Assembly (NCBI RefSeq): GCF_023333595.1
Contig: NZ_JAIQZM010000004.1
Span: 168,717 to 232,716, forward strand
Source: Argonema galeatum A003/A1
GTDB lineage: Bacteria > Cyanobacteriota > Cyanobacteriia > Cyanobacteriales > Aerosakkonemataceae
DNA length: 64,000 bases
Reading direction: 5' to 3'
Below, in pieces: positions 24,945 to 34,743 of this stretch. Under the pieces are notes generated by a model. That model worked only from the letters and a program-made list of their open reading frames with translations, had not been told where the DNA came from and searched no databases. A program made the position numbers and the translations under genes. How positions within the stretch are numbered: position 1 is the first letter of the stretch; each line of letters begins with the position of its first letter.

Positions 24945-25397
24945 TCAAGATTCTCTAGATTTACATTCCTCTACAACAAACCAATCCTCATCCAAGGCTT
25001 GTTTTAGGGAAATATGAGCATCATTCGGCAGTGAAAACAGCTTAGAAACAGACTTAACTGCTACAGAATAGGCTTTTGCATACATCATTTCGAGTTCAGC
25101 TTTTAAACTGGGACTATCTTCTAAACGATGTTGAATCTGAGCGCGAAAATTGACAATTTCAGCAGCCCAATGATTCCCTGAACGATCTTTTTCGACTTCC
25201 CAATAAGACAATTTAAGAAGATGTTCTAATAAACGGGTTAAAAGAGTTAATACAGCCCGTTTATCGCTTTTTACCATATTGTCTAACTCTTCTATCAAAT
25301 TATCCCAATCAACCTCATGAAAGTGCCGTTCTCGTAATTGGTTGACCGTTTCTTTAATCCATTGATGATAGTCTGTTTCGTATCGGTTCGATGACAT
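24945..25397 (-). CDS. DUF29 family protein
   Basis: The 150-aa protein follows the DUF29 pattern: YETDYHQWIKETVNQLRERH, then VDWDNLIEELDNMVKSDKRA, LLTRLLEHLLKLSYW and a C-terminal ALDEDWF. DUF29 proteins are abundant, uncharacterised helical proteins of cyanobacteria. No partner gene is adjacent; the neighbours ruvC and argD are housekeeping. Confidence 0.85.
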   Translation of the reverse strand: MSSNRYETDYHQWIKETVNQLRERHFHEVDWDNLIEELDNMVKSDKRAVLTLLTRLLEHLLKLSYWEVEKDRSGNHWAAEIVNFRAQIQHRLEDSPSLKAELEMMYAKAYSVAVKSVSKLFSLPNDAHISLKQALDEDWFVVEECKSRES

Positions 25398-25554
25398 GGT
25401 ATTCTGCTTATGTCACTTTTTTGTTTCAACTAGCTATAAGTAAGTTTAACAAGGTATAGCAACCGATGAAAGTCAGTTAGGACGTTCTTAATTCCACCAA
25501 ACCCTTGATTATAAACCCTTCTTCCCCTAGTCCCTAGTCCCTAGCTATATTTGG

Positions 25555-26043
25555 CTATTTAATCATGGCATTAAACCACGCCGTTAAGGCAACTGCCAAA
25601 CCATCCGCCGCATCATCTGGCTTGGGAATATAATCTAAATTCAACTCTCGCGCTACCGCCAGCTGCACATCATGCTTATCCGCATTCCCCATTCCCGTAA
25701 GTGCCTGTTTTATTTGCGCGGGTGTAAACTCCAGTAACGGCACTTTATACTGAGCCAATACCAACATCAGCACGCCCCGCGCCTGGGCCACAGCAATAGT
25801 ATTCCCCATGCGATAAAAAAACAGTTTCTCGATCGCAACCAGATCTGGTTTCCATTGCTGCATTAGCGTATGCAAATCTTCATAAATTATGCAGAGGCGT
25901 TCCCCAATTTCCAGATCCGATGAAGTTTTAATAACGCCAAAATCGAGCAGCGTCACAGGACTCTGCTCGATTTTGGGGCAGAGAATTGCCCCAAACCCAA
26001 CAACCGCCAGTCCTGGATCTAATCCCAAAATTCGCTGCCCCAT
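25555..26043 (-). CDS. ruvC: Crossover junction endodeoxyribonuclease RuvC
   Basis: RuvC resolves Holliday junctions with RuvAB. The RNase H-like fold shows its acidic residues in order: Asp9 ([14 protein letters not shown]), Glu in VAIEKLFF, and the pair in [11 protein letters not shown] and [15 protein letters not shown]. The length of 162 aa is normal. A CTAGTCCC-type repeat lies just beyond its 3' end. Confidence 0.95.
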   Translation of the reverse strand: MGQRILGLDPGLAVVGFGAILCPKIEQSPVTLLDFGVIKTSSDLEIGERLCIIYEDLHTLMQQWKPDLVAIEKLFFYRMGNTIAVAQARGVLMLVLAQYKVPLLEFTPAQIKQALTGMGNADKHDVQLAVARELNLDYIPKPDDAADGLAVALTAWFNAMIK

Positions 26044-26373
26044 AGGAAAATGTCAGATCCGTACTGCTGTGGCATAAAATACTGTATCTCAAAGTGGATC
26101 TGGTGACTGGGAACTGGGAACTTGAACTAGGTTGAGTGATTAAGTCAAAACTCTTTCTAGCCCCCAATCTTGTTTTGCTCAAATACCCAGATTTCGGGAT
26201 ATGCAAGCTGAATCTTATGGGATACAAACCTACGGTTGATCGATAGGCGGCTACTCTGGTAACAAATACCTAGTAGAATATGCTGGACAAGTGTTGGTAT
26301 TCGATCGATAGAGTAAGCTCTCTATTATACACTTGTTTTCCCAAACCTTTGAATACTGTGCCCTAAATTAGTT
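26044..26373. other. Intergenic region between divergent ruvC and yvcK-like genes
   Basis: This 330-bp gap carries both divergent promoters. I find no ORF with family resemblance, no terminator and no known RNA motif in it. Confidence 0.4.
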
Positions 26374-27741
26374 ATGTCAATCAGTATATTCAAACAAGCC
26401 CTTCTTGTTCTGTCGCATGAGTCACGCAGTCGCACTCCCCAGCGGGTAAACACATGGTTCAAGTGGTTGGCTCCTGGCTTGTCGGTGAAACGCTGGTTGC
26501 TATTAAGTGCTGGCGGCGTCTTGATCACCAGTCTGGGATTGGCGATATGGACAAAGCTGACTCCCATTAATCGCCTGATTCAGTTCCTCATCGACATCTT
26601 GGAGAAGATTACGATTATTGTTCCCAGCTATATTAGCGGCCCCATTGTGGTAATTGGCGGCGTGTTGTTGATTTTGTGGGGTCACACCCGCAGTCTGGGT
26701 GCGATTACCGAAGTGTTGAACCCAGCAGGGGATGAAGAACTGATCGATATGCTGATGGCCCATCGCCGCTTAAATCGCGGCCCGAAAATTGTGGCGATCG
26801 GGGGTGGTACTGGTCTTTCTACGTTGCTGAGAGGTTTGAAGACTTACAGCGCCAATATTACGGCGATTGTGACGGTGGCGGATGATGGGGGATCTTCTGG
26901 GCGTCTGCGGCGGGAAAATGGGGTGCTGCCGCCAGGTGATATTCGCAATTGTTTGGCGGCGCTGGCAGATGAGGAAAAGTTATTGACGGAATTGTTTCAA
27001 TATCGGTTTCACGCTGGGGATGGTTTGACGGGTCACAGTTTTGGCAATCTCTTTCTGACGGCGATGAGCGATATTACTGGGGATTTGGAAAGAGCGATCG
27101 CAGCTAGTTCTAAAGTCTTGGCAATCAGAGGACGGGTGCTACCCGCAACGCTTAGCGATGTTCGTCTTTGGGCGGAATTAGATGATGGACGCCGGATTGA
27201 GGGAGAGTCTAATATTACCAAAGCTAACGGAAATATTGTCAAAATTGGTTGTATTCCAGAAAATTCACCAGCTTTGCCGAAAGCTTTGCAGGCGATCGAA
27301 GAGGCGGATTACATTATCATTGGCCCTGGTAGCCTCTACACTAGCGTGATTCCCAATCTGTTGGTGCCGGAGATTCGGGAGGCTATAGCCAAACGAGAAG
27401 TTCCCCGTATCTACGTTTGCAACATCATGACTCAGCCTGGAGAAACTCAGGGCTATACTGTTTCAGACCATATTCGCGCGATCGATAATGCCTGCGGTGG
27501 TAAGCAGTTGTTTAACGCTGTGTTGATGCAGCGGAAAACACCATCAGCTAATGCGCTGACTCGCTATGCTCAGGAAAATTCCCACCCGGTTTTCCTCGAT
27601 CGCGAAGCCGTCGTACTATTGGGACGTAGAATTGTTTTGGCAAATGTGATGGATGAGGATAAAAATACCGCTCTCTTGCGCCATAATTCCCAGCGACTAG
27701 CACGAGTCTTACTGCGTTGGTACAGTCGCGCTCAATCTTAA
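26374..27741 (+). CDS. YvcK/CofD-family protein (gluconeogenesis factor-like)
   Basis: YvcK proteins bind UDP-sugars and are needed for cell envelope or carbon balance on some carbon sources. The core starts at about residue 138 with [19 protein letters not shown], followed by [15 protein letters not shown] and [14 protein letters not shown], diagnostic of the family. As is usual in cyanobacteria, an N-terminal extension with two membrane segments (about residues 42-65 and 80-105) anchors it. It lies 31 bp upstream of tsaE. Confidence 0.9.
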   Translation: MSISIFKQALLVLSHESRSRTPQRVNTWFKWLAPGLSVKRWLLLSAGGVLITSLGLAIWTKLTPINRLIQFLIDILEKITIIVPSYISGPIVVIGGVLLILWGHTRSLGAITEVLNPAGDEELIDMLMAHRRLNRGPKIVAIGGGTGLSTLLRGLKTYSANITAIVTVADDGGSSGRLRRENGVLPPGDIRNCLAALADEEKLLTELFQYRFHAGDGLTGHSFGNLFLTAMSDITGDLERAIAASSKVLAIRGRVLPATLSDVRLWAELDDGRRIEGESNITKANGNIVKIGCIPENSPALPKALQAIEEADYIIIGPGSLYTSVIPNLLVPEIREAIAKREVPRIYVCNIMTQPGETQGYTVSDHIRAIDNACGGKQLFNAVLMQRKTPSANALTRYAQENSHPVFLDREAVVLLGRRIVLANVMDEDKNTALLRHNSQRLARVLLRWYSRAQS

Positions 27742-27772
27742 TGGATTTTTGATTTTTGATTTTTGATTGGAA

Positions 27773-28252
27773 ATGACGGTAGAGTCGAGGACAATTTCTC
27801 TTGCAGATGCTGAGGCGACGCGATCGCTCGGTCGCGCTTTGGGCCAGTCTCTGAGTGCTGGTAGCGTAATTTTACTCGAAGGGGATTTAGGCGCTGGCAA
27901 AACCACTCTAGTTCAAGGTATTGGTGAAGGACTGGCGATCGCAGATCCCATTGTTAGCCCCACTTTTACTTTGATTAACGAGTATACAGAAGGGCGATTA
28001 CCCCTGTATCACTTGGATTTGTACCGCTTGTCCCCAAAGGAAGTGGAGGCTTTGTATTTAGAAAACTACTGGGAAGGCGTCGAGGTGCCTTTGGGAATTG
28101 TTGCGATCGAATGGCCGGAAAGATTGCACTATAAGCCGACAAATTTCCTCAGCGTTCAATTGATTTATTCACCTGATTCTGGGCGTCAGGCTAACCTTAT
28201 TCCCGTAGGTAAATTTGAGCTAAATTTGACCGTTTTGGATTCATTTTGCTAA
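27773..28252 (+). CDS. tsaE: tRNA threonylcarbamoyladenosine biosynthesis ATPase TsaE
   Basis: TsaE is the P-loop ATPase that assists TsaB/TsaD in making t6A on ANN-decoding tRNAs. The Walker A (LEGDLGAGKTTLVQGIGEGL) and the YHLDLYRLSPKEVE segment are diagnostic. I choose ATG 27773; the frame begins with a TTG 6 bp upstream. It follows yvcK in the same direction and may be cotranscribed. Confidence 0.92.
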   Translation: MTVESRTISLADAEATRSLGRALGQSLSAGSVILLEGDLGAGKTTLVQGIGEGLAIADPIVSPTFTLINEYTEGRLPLYHLDLYRLSPKEVEALYLENYWEGVEVPLGIVAIEWPERLHYKPTNFLSVQLIYSPDSGRQANLIPVGKFELNLTVLDSFC

Positions 28253-28274
28253 CATTTTAAATACGATCGCTACT

Positions 28275-28622
28275 TCACGAGTTTACATTTGTACTGAAAA
28301 TTCCTCTGTGGCCATTCAAATCGTGACTAAGTTCGTCTTCTATTTGGTTAAGAGTTTGGCTCCACAATTGGTATTCGACTTGATTTAATATGTCTATATG
28401 CAAGTAGCTTTCTGGGTTTCTTTCTACTTGTCTTAAAGCTGCATAGGGGCTATCAACAAAAATAATTTCTGGCTCGCGTAAGCTGATTTGAGCATAAATA
28501 GCTTTTACCGCTTCAGTAGCTTTTTGACGGTCAATTGGTTCGGTAGAAAGCGCGATAGCTCTCCATTTCTCCCGATAAACCGGAATCAGCGCTTCTTGTT
28601 CGGGAGTCAGTTTTTCAATCAT
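28275..28622 (-). CDS. Hypothetical protein resembling the N-terminus of DUF6745 proteins
   Basis: The protein opens with IEKLTPEQEALIPVYREKWR and AIALSTEPIDRQKATEAVKA, which I recognise as the start of a larger family (DUF6745-like) in cyanobacteria that runs to several hundred residues. Here it ends after 115 aa, so it may be a truncated copy. It lies 8 bp downstream of pyrC on the same strand. Confidence 0.5.
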   Translation of the reverse strand: MIEKLTPEQEALIPVYREKWRAIALSTEPIDRQKATEAVKAIYAQISLREPEIIFVDSPYAALRQVERNPESYLHIDILNQVEYQLWSQTLNQIEDELSHDLNGHRGIFSTNVNS

Positions 28623-28630
28623 GCTTACTA

Positions 28631-29962
28631 CTAACCATCAAATGTCAACGCTTTACCTCGCACGTCGGTATACAATTTACCTTTTTCATAAACAAGTTGA
28701 CCGCCAACAATAGTAAATTGAGGCCATCCGGTTAAACTCCATCCCTCAAACGGACTCCAACCGCATTTTGTTAACACTTCCTCGCGCAAAACAGGGCGAT
28801 AATTATGCAAATCTACCAATATCAAATCGGCGTCGTAACCTGGTGCGATCGCACCTTTTTTAGGAATATTATACGCTTTCGCTACAGCGGTAGACATCCA
28901 ATTAGAAACTTGGGCAACAGTACAGCGTCCCTGCATCGCTTGAGTCAGCATTAGCGGCAAAGATGTTTCCACTCCCGGCATTCCAGAGGGGGTATTGGGA
29001 TAACCTTGAGCTTTTTCTTCTAAAGTGTGCGGGGCGTGGTCTGTTGCGATAAAATCGATGACGCCATCCAGTAGCGCTTGCCAAAGGACTTCGTTATCAT
29101 GGTGCGATCGCAACGGCGGATTCATCTGCGCTAATGTGCCTATTTTTGCATAAGCATCCGTATTTAACAGCAAATGCTGAGGCGTTACCTCCGCAGTTAC
29201 CCAGCTAGGTTTATCCTGACGTAGCAAATCTGCTTCTTCCGCAGTTGATAGATGTAAAATATGTAAGCGTCGCCGATATTTCTTCGACAAATTCAGCGCC
29301 AACTGGGTAGCATTTAAGGCAGCTTGATTATCCTGAATTTGGGAGTGAACGGAGGGATCGGTAATGCCAGCAAATTCTTGCCGTCGTCGGTTTATTCTAT
29401 CTTGGTCTTCCGCGTGAACCGCGATTAGTCGTTCTCCCTTCGCAAATATAGCTTCCAGCGCCGCTTCCCCATCCACCAACAACGCGCCGTGCATCGACCC
29501 CATAAAAATTTTAATGCCGGGGGTGGGGTTAGCCTCAAGCAAATCGGGCAAGTTTTCTGCCGTTGCGCCAATAAAAAAGCCATAATTAACTAGGCACTTC
29601 TGGGCTGCCCGTTGTAACTTATCATCGAGATTAGTCTGCGTTGTCGTGAGAGGACGAGTATTGGGCATCTCCAAGAACGAAGTTACCCCGCCTTTGGCAC
29701 AAGCGCAACTGGCCGTAAACAAGTCTTCTTTGTGTTCCAGTCCTGGTTCCCGAAAGTGTACCTGGGGGTCAATTACCCCCGGCAACAATGTCAAACCCTG
29801 GGCGTCGATTTCCCGATCTCCCGTATTTGTGGCAGAATCTGGTATTATGGGTGCGATTTCTAGAATTTCGCCCCCACAGGTTTTTACATCTCCAACCAGA
29901 AATTCACCACTGGGTAAGAGAATAGTTGCACGGCGGATAAACAAGTATGGAGGAGAAGACAT
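28631..29962 (-). CDS. pyrC: Dihydroorotase
   Basis: This catalyses cyclisation of carbamoyl aspartate in pyrimidine synthesis (amidohydrolase fold). The metal-site signature reads GVIDPQVHFREPG, so the first His of the usual HxH is Gln, while the second His and the Arg are kept; FIATDHAPH supplies the catalytic Asp. The length is about 443 aa from ATG 29962, which has a GGAGGAGA ribosome site; the frame is open further upstream. A second, more diverged family member is at 31034. Confidence 0.85.
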   Translation of the reverse strand: MSSPPYLFIRRATILLPSGEFLVGDVKTCGGEILEIAPIIPDSATNTGDREIDAQGLTLLPGVIDPQVHFREPGLEHKEDLFTASCACAKGGVTSFLEMPNTRPLTTTQTNLDDKLQRAAQKCLVNYGFFIGATAENLPDLLEANPTPGIKIFMGSMHGALLVDGEAALEAIFAKGERLIAVHAEDQDRINRRRQEFAGITDPSVHSQIQDNQAALNATQLALNLSKKYRRRLHILHLSTAEEADLLRQDKPSWVTAEVTPQHLLLNTDAYAKIGTLAQMNPPLRSHHDNEVLWQALLDGVIDFIATDHAPHTLEEKAQGYPNTPSGMPGVETSLPLMLTQAMQGRCTVAQVSNWMSTAVAKAYNIPKKGAIAPGYDADLILVDLHNYRPVLREEVLTKCGWSPFEGWSLTGWPQFTIVGGQLVYEKGKLYTDVRGKALTFDG

Positions 29963-30224
29963 GGTAATCAAAGTATGGAAGATTTTAAGTCCAATTATCA
30001 ATTCGGATGAATCCTCTAAAAATAATTATAAACATATAATGTATGGGGAAGCGCTTATTGCTCTAAAAGCTTCCTATTCTCACTTTGTTAAATTTGAGTT
30101 AAAAGTTGAGGATGACTTCTTTGGTAATTTGGTCAAAGCAGATGGTGGAAAAGGTTAAAAACCTTTACTTTTAACTTGCTTGACTAATTTGCTAATGTGT
30201 ATTATATACAATGATGGAATACCT

Positions 30225-30827
30225 ATGACTCCCGTGCAGGATCAAACTTCTGATAAGAATCCTCAATCTACATCCGAAAGTCCCTGGTTGGAAGGGCTGA
30301 AAACAATCGGTCTAAGTGTAGTTTTGGCTTTGGGAATTCGCACTTTCGTAGCGGAAGCTCGTTATATTCCCTCGGGGTCGATGCTGCCAACGCTACAAAT
30401 TAACGATCGCTTGATAATTGATAAGTTGAGTTACCACTTCCAATCTCCGCATCGGGGAGACATTGTGGTATTTTCCCCAACAGACAAGCTCAAGGAGCAA
30501 AATTTCAAAGACGCTTTTATCAAGCGCGTGATCGGTTTACCAGGCGACAAGGTTGAGGTCAAAGGAGGACGGGTTTATATCAATGATAAACCCATACAGG
30601 AAAAGTATATTGAAGATAAGCCAGATTATCAATACGGCCCAATAACCGTACCGCCTAACCAGTACTTAGTGCTAGGTGATAACCGTAACAATAGCTACGA
30701 TAGCCACTACTGGGGTTTTGTACCGCACGATCGCATCATCGGTCGGGCAATAGTTCGCTTCTGGCCTCTAAATCGTATGGGAGAACTAGATCCAGATCCA
30801 CTCTATCCTTCCCCTTCCTCAAAATAA
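30225..30827 (+). CDS. lepB: Signal peptidase I
   Basis: The protein cleaves signal peptides of secreted proteins at the membrane. One N-terminal membrane helix ([19 protein letters not shown]) precedes the catalytic box [12 protein letters not shown] with nucleophile Ser52; the general base Lys100 is in [11 protein letters not shown]. The C-terminal box [14 protein letters not shown] is also present. I start it at ATG 30225; an in-frame upstream codon gives 15 extra residues without support. The length of 200 aa is normal. It is the only plus-strand gene between two dihydroorotase-like genes. Confidence 0.95.
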   Translation: MTPVQDQTSDKNPQSTSESPWLEGLKTIGLSVVLALGIRTFVAEARYIPSGSMLPTLQINDRLIIDKLSYHFQSPHRGDIVVFSPTDKLKEQNFKDAFIKRVIGLPGDKVEVKGGRVYINDKPIQEKYIEDKPDYQYGPITVPPNQYLVLGDNRNNSYDSHYWGFVPHDRIIGRAIVRFWPLNRMGELDPDPLYPSPSSK

Positions 30828-30840
30828 AGGAGCGGGGGAG

Positions 30841-30952
30841 CAGAGGGGCAGAGGAGCAGAGGGGCAGAGGGGCAGAGGGGCAGAGGAGCAGAGGGGCAGA
30901 GGGGCAGAGGGGCAGAGGGGCAGAGGGGCAGAGGGGCAGAGGGGCAGAGGAG
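30841..30952. repeat. Fourteen tandem CAGAGGGG octamers
   Basis: The stretch consists of fourteen 8-bp units, CAGAGGGG with three CAGAGGAG variants, directly after lepB. The same octamer in the other orientation (CCCCTCTG) is at about 59555-59584. It is a simple-sequence repeat, not a CRISPR: there are no spacers. A purine/pyrimidine-rich tail continues to 31025. Confidence 0.9.
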
Positions 30953-31033
30953 CAGAATCTTCCCCTTCTTCCCCTTCTTCCCCCTCTTCCCTCTTCCTTT
31001 TCCTTCTCTCCTCTTCCCTAGCCCCTCTTCCCG

Positions 31034-32419
31034 CTATTGCACTACGCGCCCAGTCACCTGCTGTCCCAGCCAAGGTGTATTGCTGGAACGAGATTTAAGA
31101 GTTTGCTTCTCGACTGTCCAGGTCAAGTCAGGGTCAAAAAGGATGAGTTCGGCTGGCTGACCGGGAGCGATCGCAGCTGGGGTTTGTTTCAGACATAAAG
31201 CTGGCTGAGTACTCAAAACTCGCCACAGTTCCAAGGCAGACCATTCCCCAGTTGCCACCAAAGTCTGCCAAAGCAGGGGCAAAGCCAGTTCCAAGCCGAT
31301 CGCACCTGGAGGCGCTTCCGCAAAGGCAACGGTTTTTTCTTCGTAGCTGTAGGGCCTATGGTCAATAGCGATCGCATCCAGTATTCCCTGCTGCACCGCC
31401 CGCCTTAACGCCGTGCGATCGCTAGGGCTACCCAATGGCGGTTCTAAATGCAGACTGGTATTATAACTGCTAACAGCTTCCGTGTCAAGCAATAAGTGCA
31501 TCCAAGTAGTGCTGGCCGTAACGGGTAAGCCGCGTACCTTCGCTTCCCAAATCAGCTGCACGCTGCGCCCGGTGGAAACGCGCATGATATGGACAGGCGT
31601 GCCAATGGCTTCCACCACTTCCAACAAAGCAGCGAGGGCGGACGTTTCAGAGATCGCAGGGATTCCCGGTAACCCCAACCGGATGGAATCAAAACCTTCT
31701 CGCATCACCCCATTTCCCGCCAGTTCGCGGTACTGAGGCCAAATAGCGATCGGTTTTTCTAAAGGTTTGAGATATTCCAACAAACGCCTCAGCAGAGCCA
31801 GATTTTGCAACGGTTGACCATCGCAAAAGCCCACAACGCCAGAATTCGCCAGTTCTGCCAATTCCGTCATTTGCTGGCCTTGGACGCCCAGAGTCATAGC
31901 ACCCCAGAAATAGAGCGGGAGAGCGGGAGAGCGGGAGAGCGGGGGAGAAATTGATAACTTTTCGGTTATATCTGCTGCTAACCTCTGCAACCGAGCCAAA
32001 CCCGCTGGGTTATCCAATGGCGGTTTCGTATCGGGTAAGATGGCGACGCGGGTAAAGCCGCCAGCTTGAGCCGCTTGCATCAAAGATTCCAGAGTTTCCC
32101 GTTCTTCAAAACCCGGTTCTCCTGAGTGGCTGTATAAATCCACCAGTCCCGGCCCTAAAATGACGCCCCGGCAATCCCGCACCAATGTATCGGATGACAA
32201 GTCAGAAATTGTTTCTTCGACAGCTGCTATTGTACCGTCTGCAATCAGAACATCGGCAATCTGGTCATTTCCAGAAACAGGGTCTATTACTCGTACTTGT
32301 TGAAGCAGTTCGCTTTTCAATTTTGGATGAAAGAATGAAAGATGTAAGGATTCATCTTGAACACTCCCCAACCAAATCAAAGAATTTGGTTGGGGATGTA
32401 GCTCAACATTGTGGTTCAA
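31034..32419 (-). CDS. Dihydroorotase-like protein, possibly non-catalytic
   Basis: This has an amidohydrolase fold of the dihydroorotase family. The metal-binding signature is GLVDLYSHSGEPGFE instead of G-x-D-x-H-x-H-F-R-E-P-G: the first His is Tyr and the Arg is Gly, although AIDHRPYS retains an Asp. This resembles pseudo-dihydroorotases that support aspartate transcarbamoylase without catalysing (family knowledge; here an inference). A low-complexity insertion (SPPLSRSPALPL) lies at about residues 156-168. A TTG at about codon 34 (KSELLQQVRVIDP) is the likelier start, since homologues begin there. Confidence 0.75.
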   Translation of the reverse strand: MNHNVELHPQPNSLIWLGSVQDESLHLSFFHPKLKSELLQQVRVIDPVSGNDQIADVLIADGTIAAVEETISDLSSDTLVRDCRGVILGPGLVDLYSHSGEPGFEERETLESLMQAAQAGGFTRVAILPDTKPPLDNPAGLARLQRLAADITEKLSISPPLSRSPALPLYFWGAMTLGVQGQQMTELAELANSGVVGFCDGQPLQNLALLRRLLEYLKPLEKPIAIWPQYRELAGNGVMREGFDSIRLGLPGIPAISETSALAALLEVVEAIGTPVHIMRVSTGRSVQLIWEAKVRGLPVTASTTWMHLLLDTEAVSSYNTSLHLEPPLGSPSDRTALRRAVQQGILDAIAIDHRPYSYEEKTVAFAEAPPGAIGLELALPLLWQTLVATGEWSALELWRVLSTQPALCLKQTPAAIAPGQPAELILFDPDLTWTVEKQTLKSRSSNTPWLGQQVTGRVVQ

Positions 32420-32447
32420 TTTGAAATCTAAAATCTAAAATCTAAAA

Positions 32448-33827
32448 TCACAACGCTCCAGCTGCCGTCTTATCGAGAACACCCCCACCCAAGTGAGTAG
32501 TGATATTCATACTTTGCAGCACAGGATAACCATCCGAACCTTGAGGATAGTCAATCACGCTAACTGCTCCATTGCCTTGTTTGAAATTCCAGAAATGTTC
32601 TGGCCCCAAACCGAACAAATGGCAGAGAATAGCTTTATTGATAGCGTCGTGAGCTACTACTAAAACAGTTTTGGGCTGCTTGCTGTATTTGGATACGATC
32701 GAATCCCAAGCTACTAGAGCTCTTTCCCAAACCTGCGCCAAATTTTCCCCTTCCGGCATTTGCACCGTTTCTGGCGCTTCCTGCCATTCTTTTAGCAGAC
32801 CTGGATACGCCTGCTCAATCTCTCCTTCAAATTTTCCTTCCCAAAGTCCATGACTGATTTCACTCAAATCTGTGAGCAATTCTAGTTCCACATTGGGATG
32901 ATATTGCAGAATAATCTCAGCAGTTTCCTTCGGACGCAGCATCGGACTGCTAACGGCAAAGTCGATCTCCACATCTTTGAGAAACTCACCAGCTGCTGCT
33001 GATTGTTCTCTACCGTTATCGTTGAGCGGAACATCTATTTGTCCCTGAAACTTTTTCTGGCGATTCCACTCAGTTTCTCCGTGACGCACCAGTAATAGAC
33101 GCGGGCCTTGATGACCGGGACGAGGTTTCGGCAAAGGATCTCCCAAATGGTCAATCAAATTCATTGACTCCATCTGGACCGATCCACCCCCCCCGTCAAC
33201 GGAGGGGAAAGAGGGAGATTCAGGGAAATTCAGCACATTGATACCGCAATTCGACTGCTGTATCGAGTGGTAACGAGACGGTGGAATGCCAAGTGCAGTA
33301 CTAATCAAAGCGCGATTAATACCGTTATGCGCCACCACAAGAATAGTTTTGCCAGCATGGCGAGGCAAAACTTCCTGCCAAAACTGCTTCGCTTGCTCAT
33401 ACAGAGATAAAACTGGGAAGTGTTCCCTTGTTCCCTCTGCTGCTGGTATCGGCATTCGCAGTTCGTCGGGACGTTCTTTCCAAAGGCGATAGTCTTCGGG
33501 AAATTGCGCTTTTACCTCATCTTTTTGCAGACGCTCCCACAATGGCAGATCGATTTCCATCAGTTTATCTGCTACCTGCAATTTCGGAGGATTTGGCAAA
33601 CAAGACTGAACGATCTCAGCTGTTTCTTTAGCCCGTTGCAGGGGACTGCTGTAAATAGCATCGAATGCGATGCCAGTCAAGGCAGGGGCAACCTGACGTG
33701 CTGTGGCGCGACCTGCCTCCGTTAAGACAGACTCGTCAAGACGACCTTGGATGCGCTGCTGTTGATTAAAAGTGCTTTGCCCGTGCCGGACAAGGATTAC
33801 GCGAGTTGACAGGGGTTTATCCTCCAC
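32448..33827 (-). CDS. Double-domain histidine phosphatase (phosphoglycerate-mutase-like)
   Basis: Two complete histidine phosphatase domains are joined: RVILVRHGQSTFNQQQRIQG near residue 10 and RLLLVRHGETEWNRQKKFQG near residue 244, each with its later catalytic His motif (VVAHNGINRALI and VVAHDAINKAIL). This architecture is conserved in cyanobacteria. Members are annotated as phosphoglycerate mutase or phosphoserine phosphatase; the substrate cannot be read from the sequence. A Gly/Ser/Pro low-complexity linker (about residues 204-218) joins the halves. Confidence 0.88.
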   Translation of the reverse strand: MEDKPLSTRVILVRHGQSTFNQQQRIQGRLDESVLTEAGRATARQVAPALTGIAFDAIYSSPLQRAKETAEIVQSCLPNPPKLQVADKLMEIDLPLWERLQKDEVKAQFPEDYRLWKERPDELRMPIPAAEGTREHFPVLSLYEQAKQFWQEVLPRHAGKTILVVAHNGINRALISTALGIPPSRYHSIQQSNCGINVLNFPESPSFPSVDGGGGSVQMESMNLIDHLGDPLPKPRPGHQGPRLLLVRHGETEWNRQKKFQGQIDVPLNDNGREQSAAAGEFLKDVEIDFAVSSPMLRPKETAEIILQYHPNVELELLTDLSEISHGLWEGKFEGEIEQAYPGLLKEWQEAPETVQMPEGENLAQVWERALVAWDSIVSKYSKQPKTVLVVAHDAINKAILCHLFGLGPEHFWNFKQGNGAVSVIDYPQGSDGYPVLQSMNITTHLGGGVLDKTAAGAL

Positions 33828-33912
33828 AAAGGTAGGGGACTGGGATAGTTAATCAGGATCAGAAAGATTTTAACCTTTCTGGGGTACGCTGCTGGGGCTA
33901 CCTCACCCCCAA

Positions 33913-33938
33913 CCCCCTCCCCGTTAACGGGGAGGGGG
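33913..33938. repeat. Perfect 26-bp palindrome upstream of the phosphatase
   Basis: CCCCCTCCCCGTTAACGGGG plus AGGGGG is a perfect palindrome of the kind common in cyanobacterial intergenic DNA. It sits upstream of the double phosphatase gene within an otherwise empty gap (33828-34094). Confidence 0.7.
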
Positions 33939-34094
33939 CTTATAAATAATCGAGATGGTTGGTGATGTGCGATCGACTTATTGTGCCAGCCTTTAATTTC
34001 AGCCCTAGCCAAATTAAATTAATTTAGCAAATAAGTCTTATTTCTAAATTATGCGATTTTCCAGATATAATTTTGTTGCAGCTACAGTAAGATA

Positions 34095-34421
34095 ATGGAA
34101 TCACAACCGAAGGGAATTCAACGTTACGTAACCCCAGATAGCAGAATACCTTTCGATGAGTGGTTTAATTCTCTCCGAGATAGAACCGCCCAAGCTAAAA
34201 TTGATGCTAGACTTAGGCGAGTTCAAAACGGTAATTTAGGGGACTACAGATCTCTCGGTGAAGGAGTTTTTGAATTGAGAATTAATTTTGGCCCTGGCTA
34301 CCGCGTTTACTTTGGACAAATAGGATCGACAATAGTGCTTCTCCTTTGTGGCGGAGATAAAAGCACACAAGATCGAGACATTAGCACCGCTAAATCATAC
34401 TGGGCAGATTATAGGAGTTAA
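34095..34421 (+). CDS. HigB/RelE-type addiction-module killer protein
   Basis: The 108-aa protein matches the addiction-module killer family: PFDEWFNSLRDRTAQAKIDA, RLRRVQNGNLGDYRSLGEGV, FELRINFGPGYRVYF and LLCGGDKSTQDRDI. These are mRNA-interferase-type toxins with the toxin gene first (HigBA order). The stop is 4 bp before the antitoxin start. No residue looks lost. Confidence 0.88.
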   Translation: MESQPKGIQRYVTPDSRIPFDEWFNSLRDRTAQAKIDARLRRVQNGNLGDYRSLGEGVFELRINFGPGYRVYFGQIGSTIVLLLCGGDKSTQDRDISTAKSYWADYRS

Positions 34422-34425
34422 CACT

Positions 34426-34710
34426 ATGCCTAAAAGTGTACCCTACCGCGAATCTCTTATTTCACGCCTCAAAAACCCCGAATATGCTGCTGGCTACATT
34501 GAAGCTATTTTAGAAGAAAAAGACCCTGAACCTGAGTTGCTCAAACAAGCGCTACAAGATGTGGCGGAAGCGTTAGGTGACAAACAGCATTTGGAAAAGC
34601 TCGATCTCATACTTTCAGTTGAAGGAAGTGCTGAAATTTATCATCTAGGACTTTGGTTAAACGAGTTGGGATTGAATTTAACTGTTACTGTTAAATCGGA
34701 TGATTCATAG
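34426..34710 (+). CDS. HigA-like HTH antitoxin
   Basis: The ATG at 34426 gives a 94-aa protein with the antidote-family pattern YRESLISRLKNPEYAAGYIE, AILEEKDPEPELLKQALQDV, then LSVEGSAEIYHLGLWLNELG (HTH region). It completes the toxin-antitoxin pair with the preceding gene. An upstream in-frame start exists inside the toxin gene and is rejected. Confidence 0.85.
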   Translation: MPKSVPYRESLISRLKNPEYAAGYIEAILEEKDPEPELLKQALQDVAEALGDKQHLEKLDLILSVEGSAEIYHLGLWLNELGLNLTVTVKSDDS

Positions 34711-34743
34711 TGGTACAATAAACTTGTCTCCTGCTAAATTAAT

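Noticed and set aside
30841-30952. Possible CRISPR array after lepB
   Set aside because: Fourteen contiguous 8-bp units without spacers: a simple tandem repeat.
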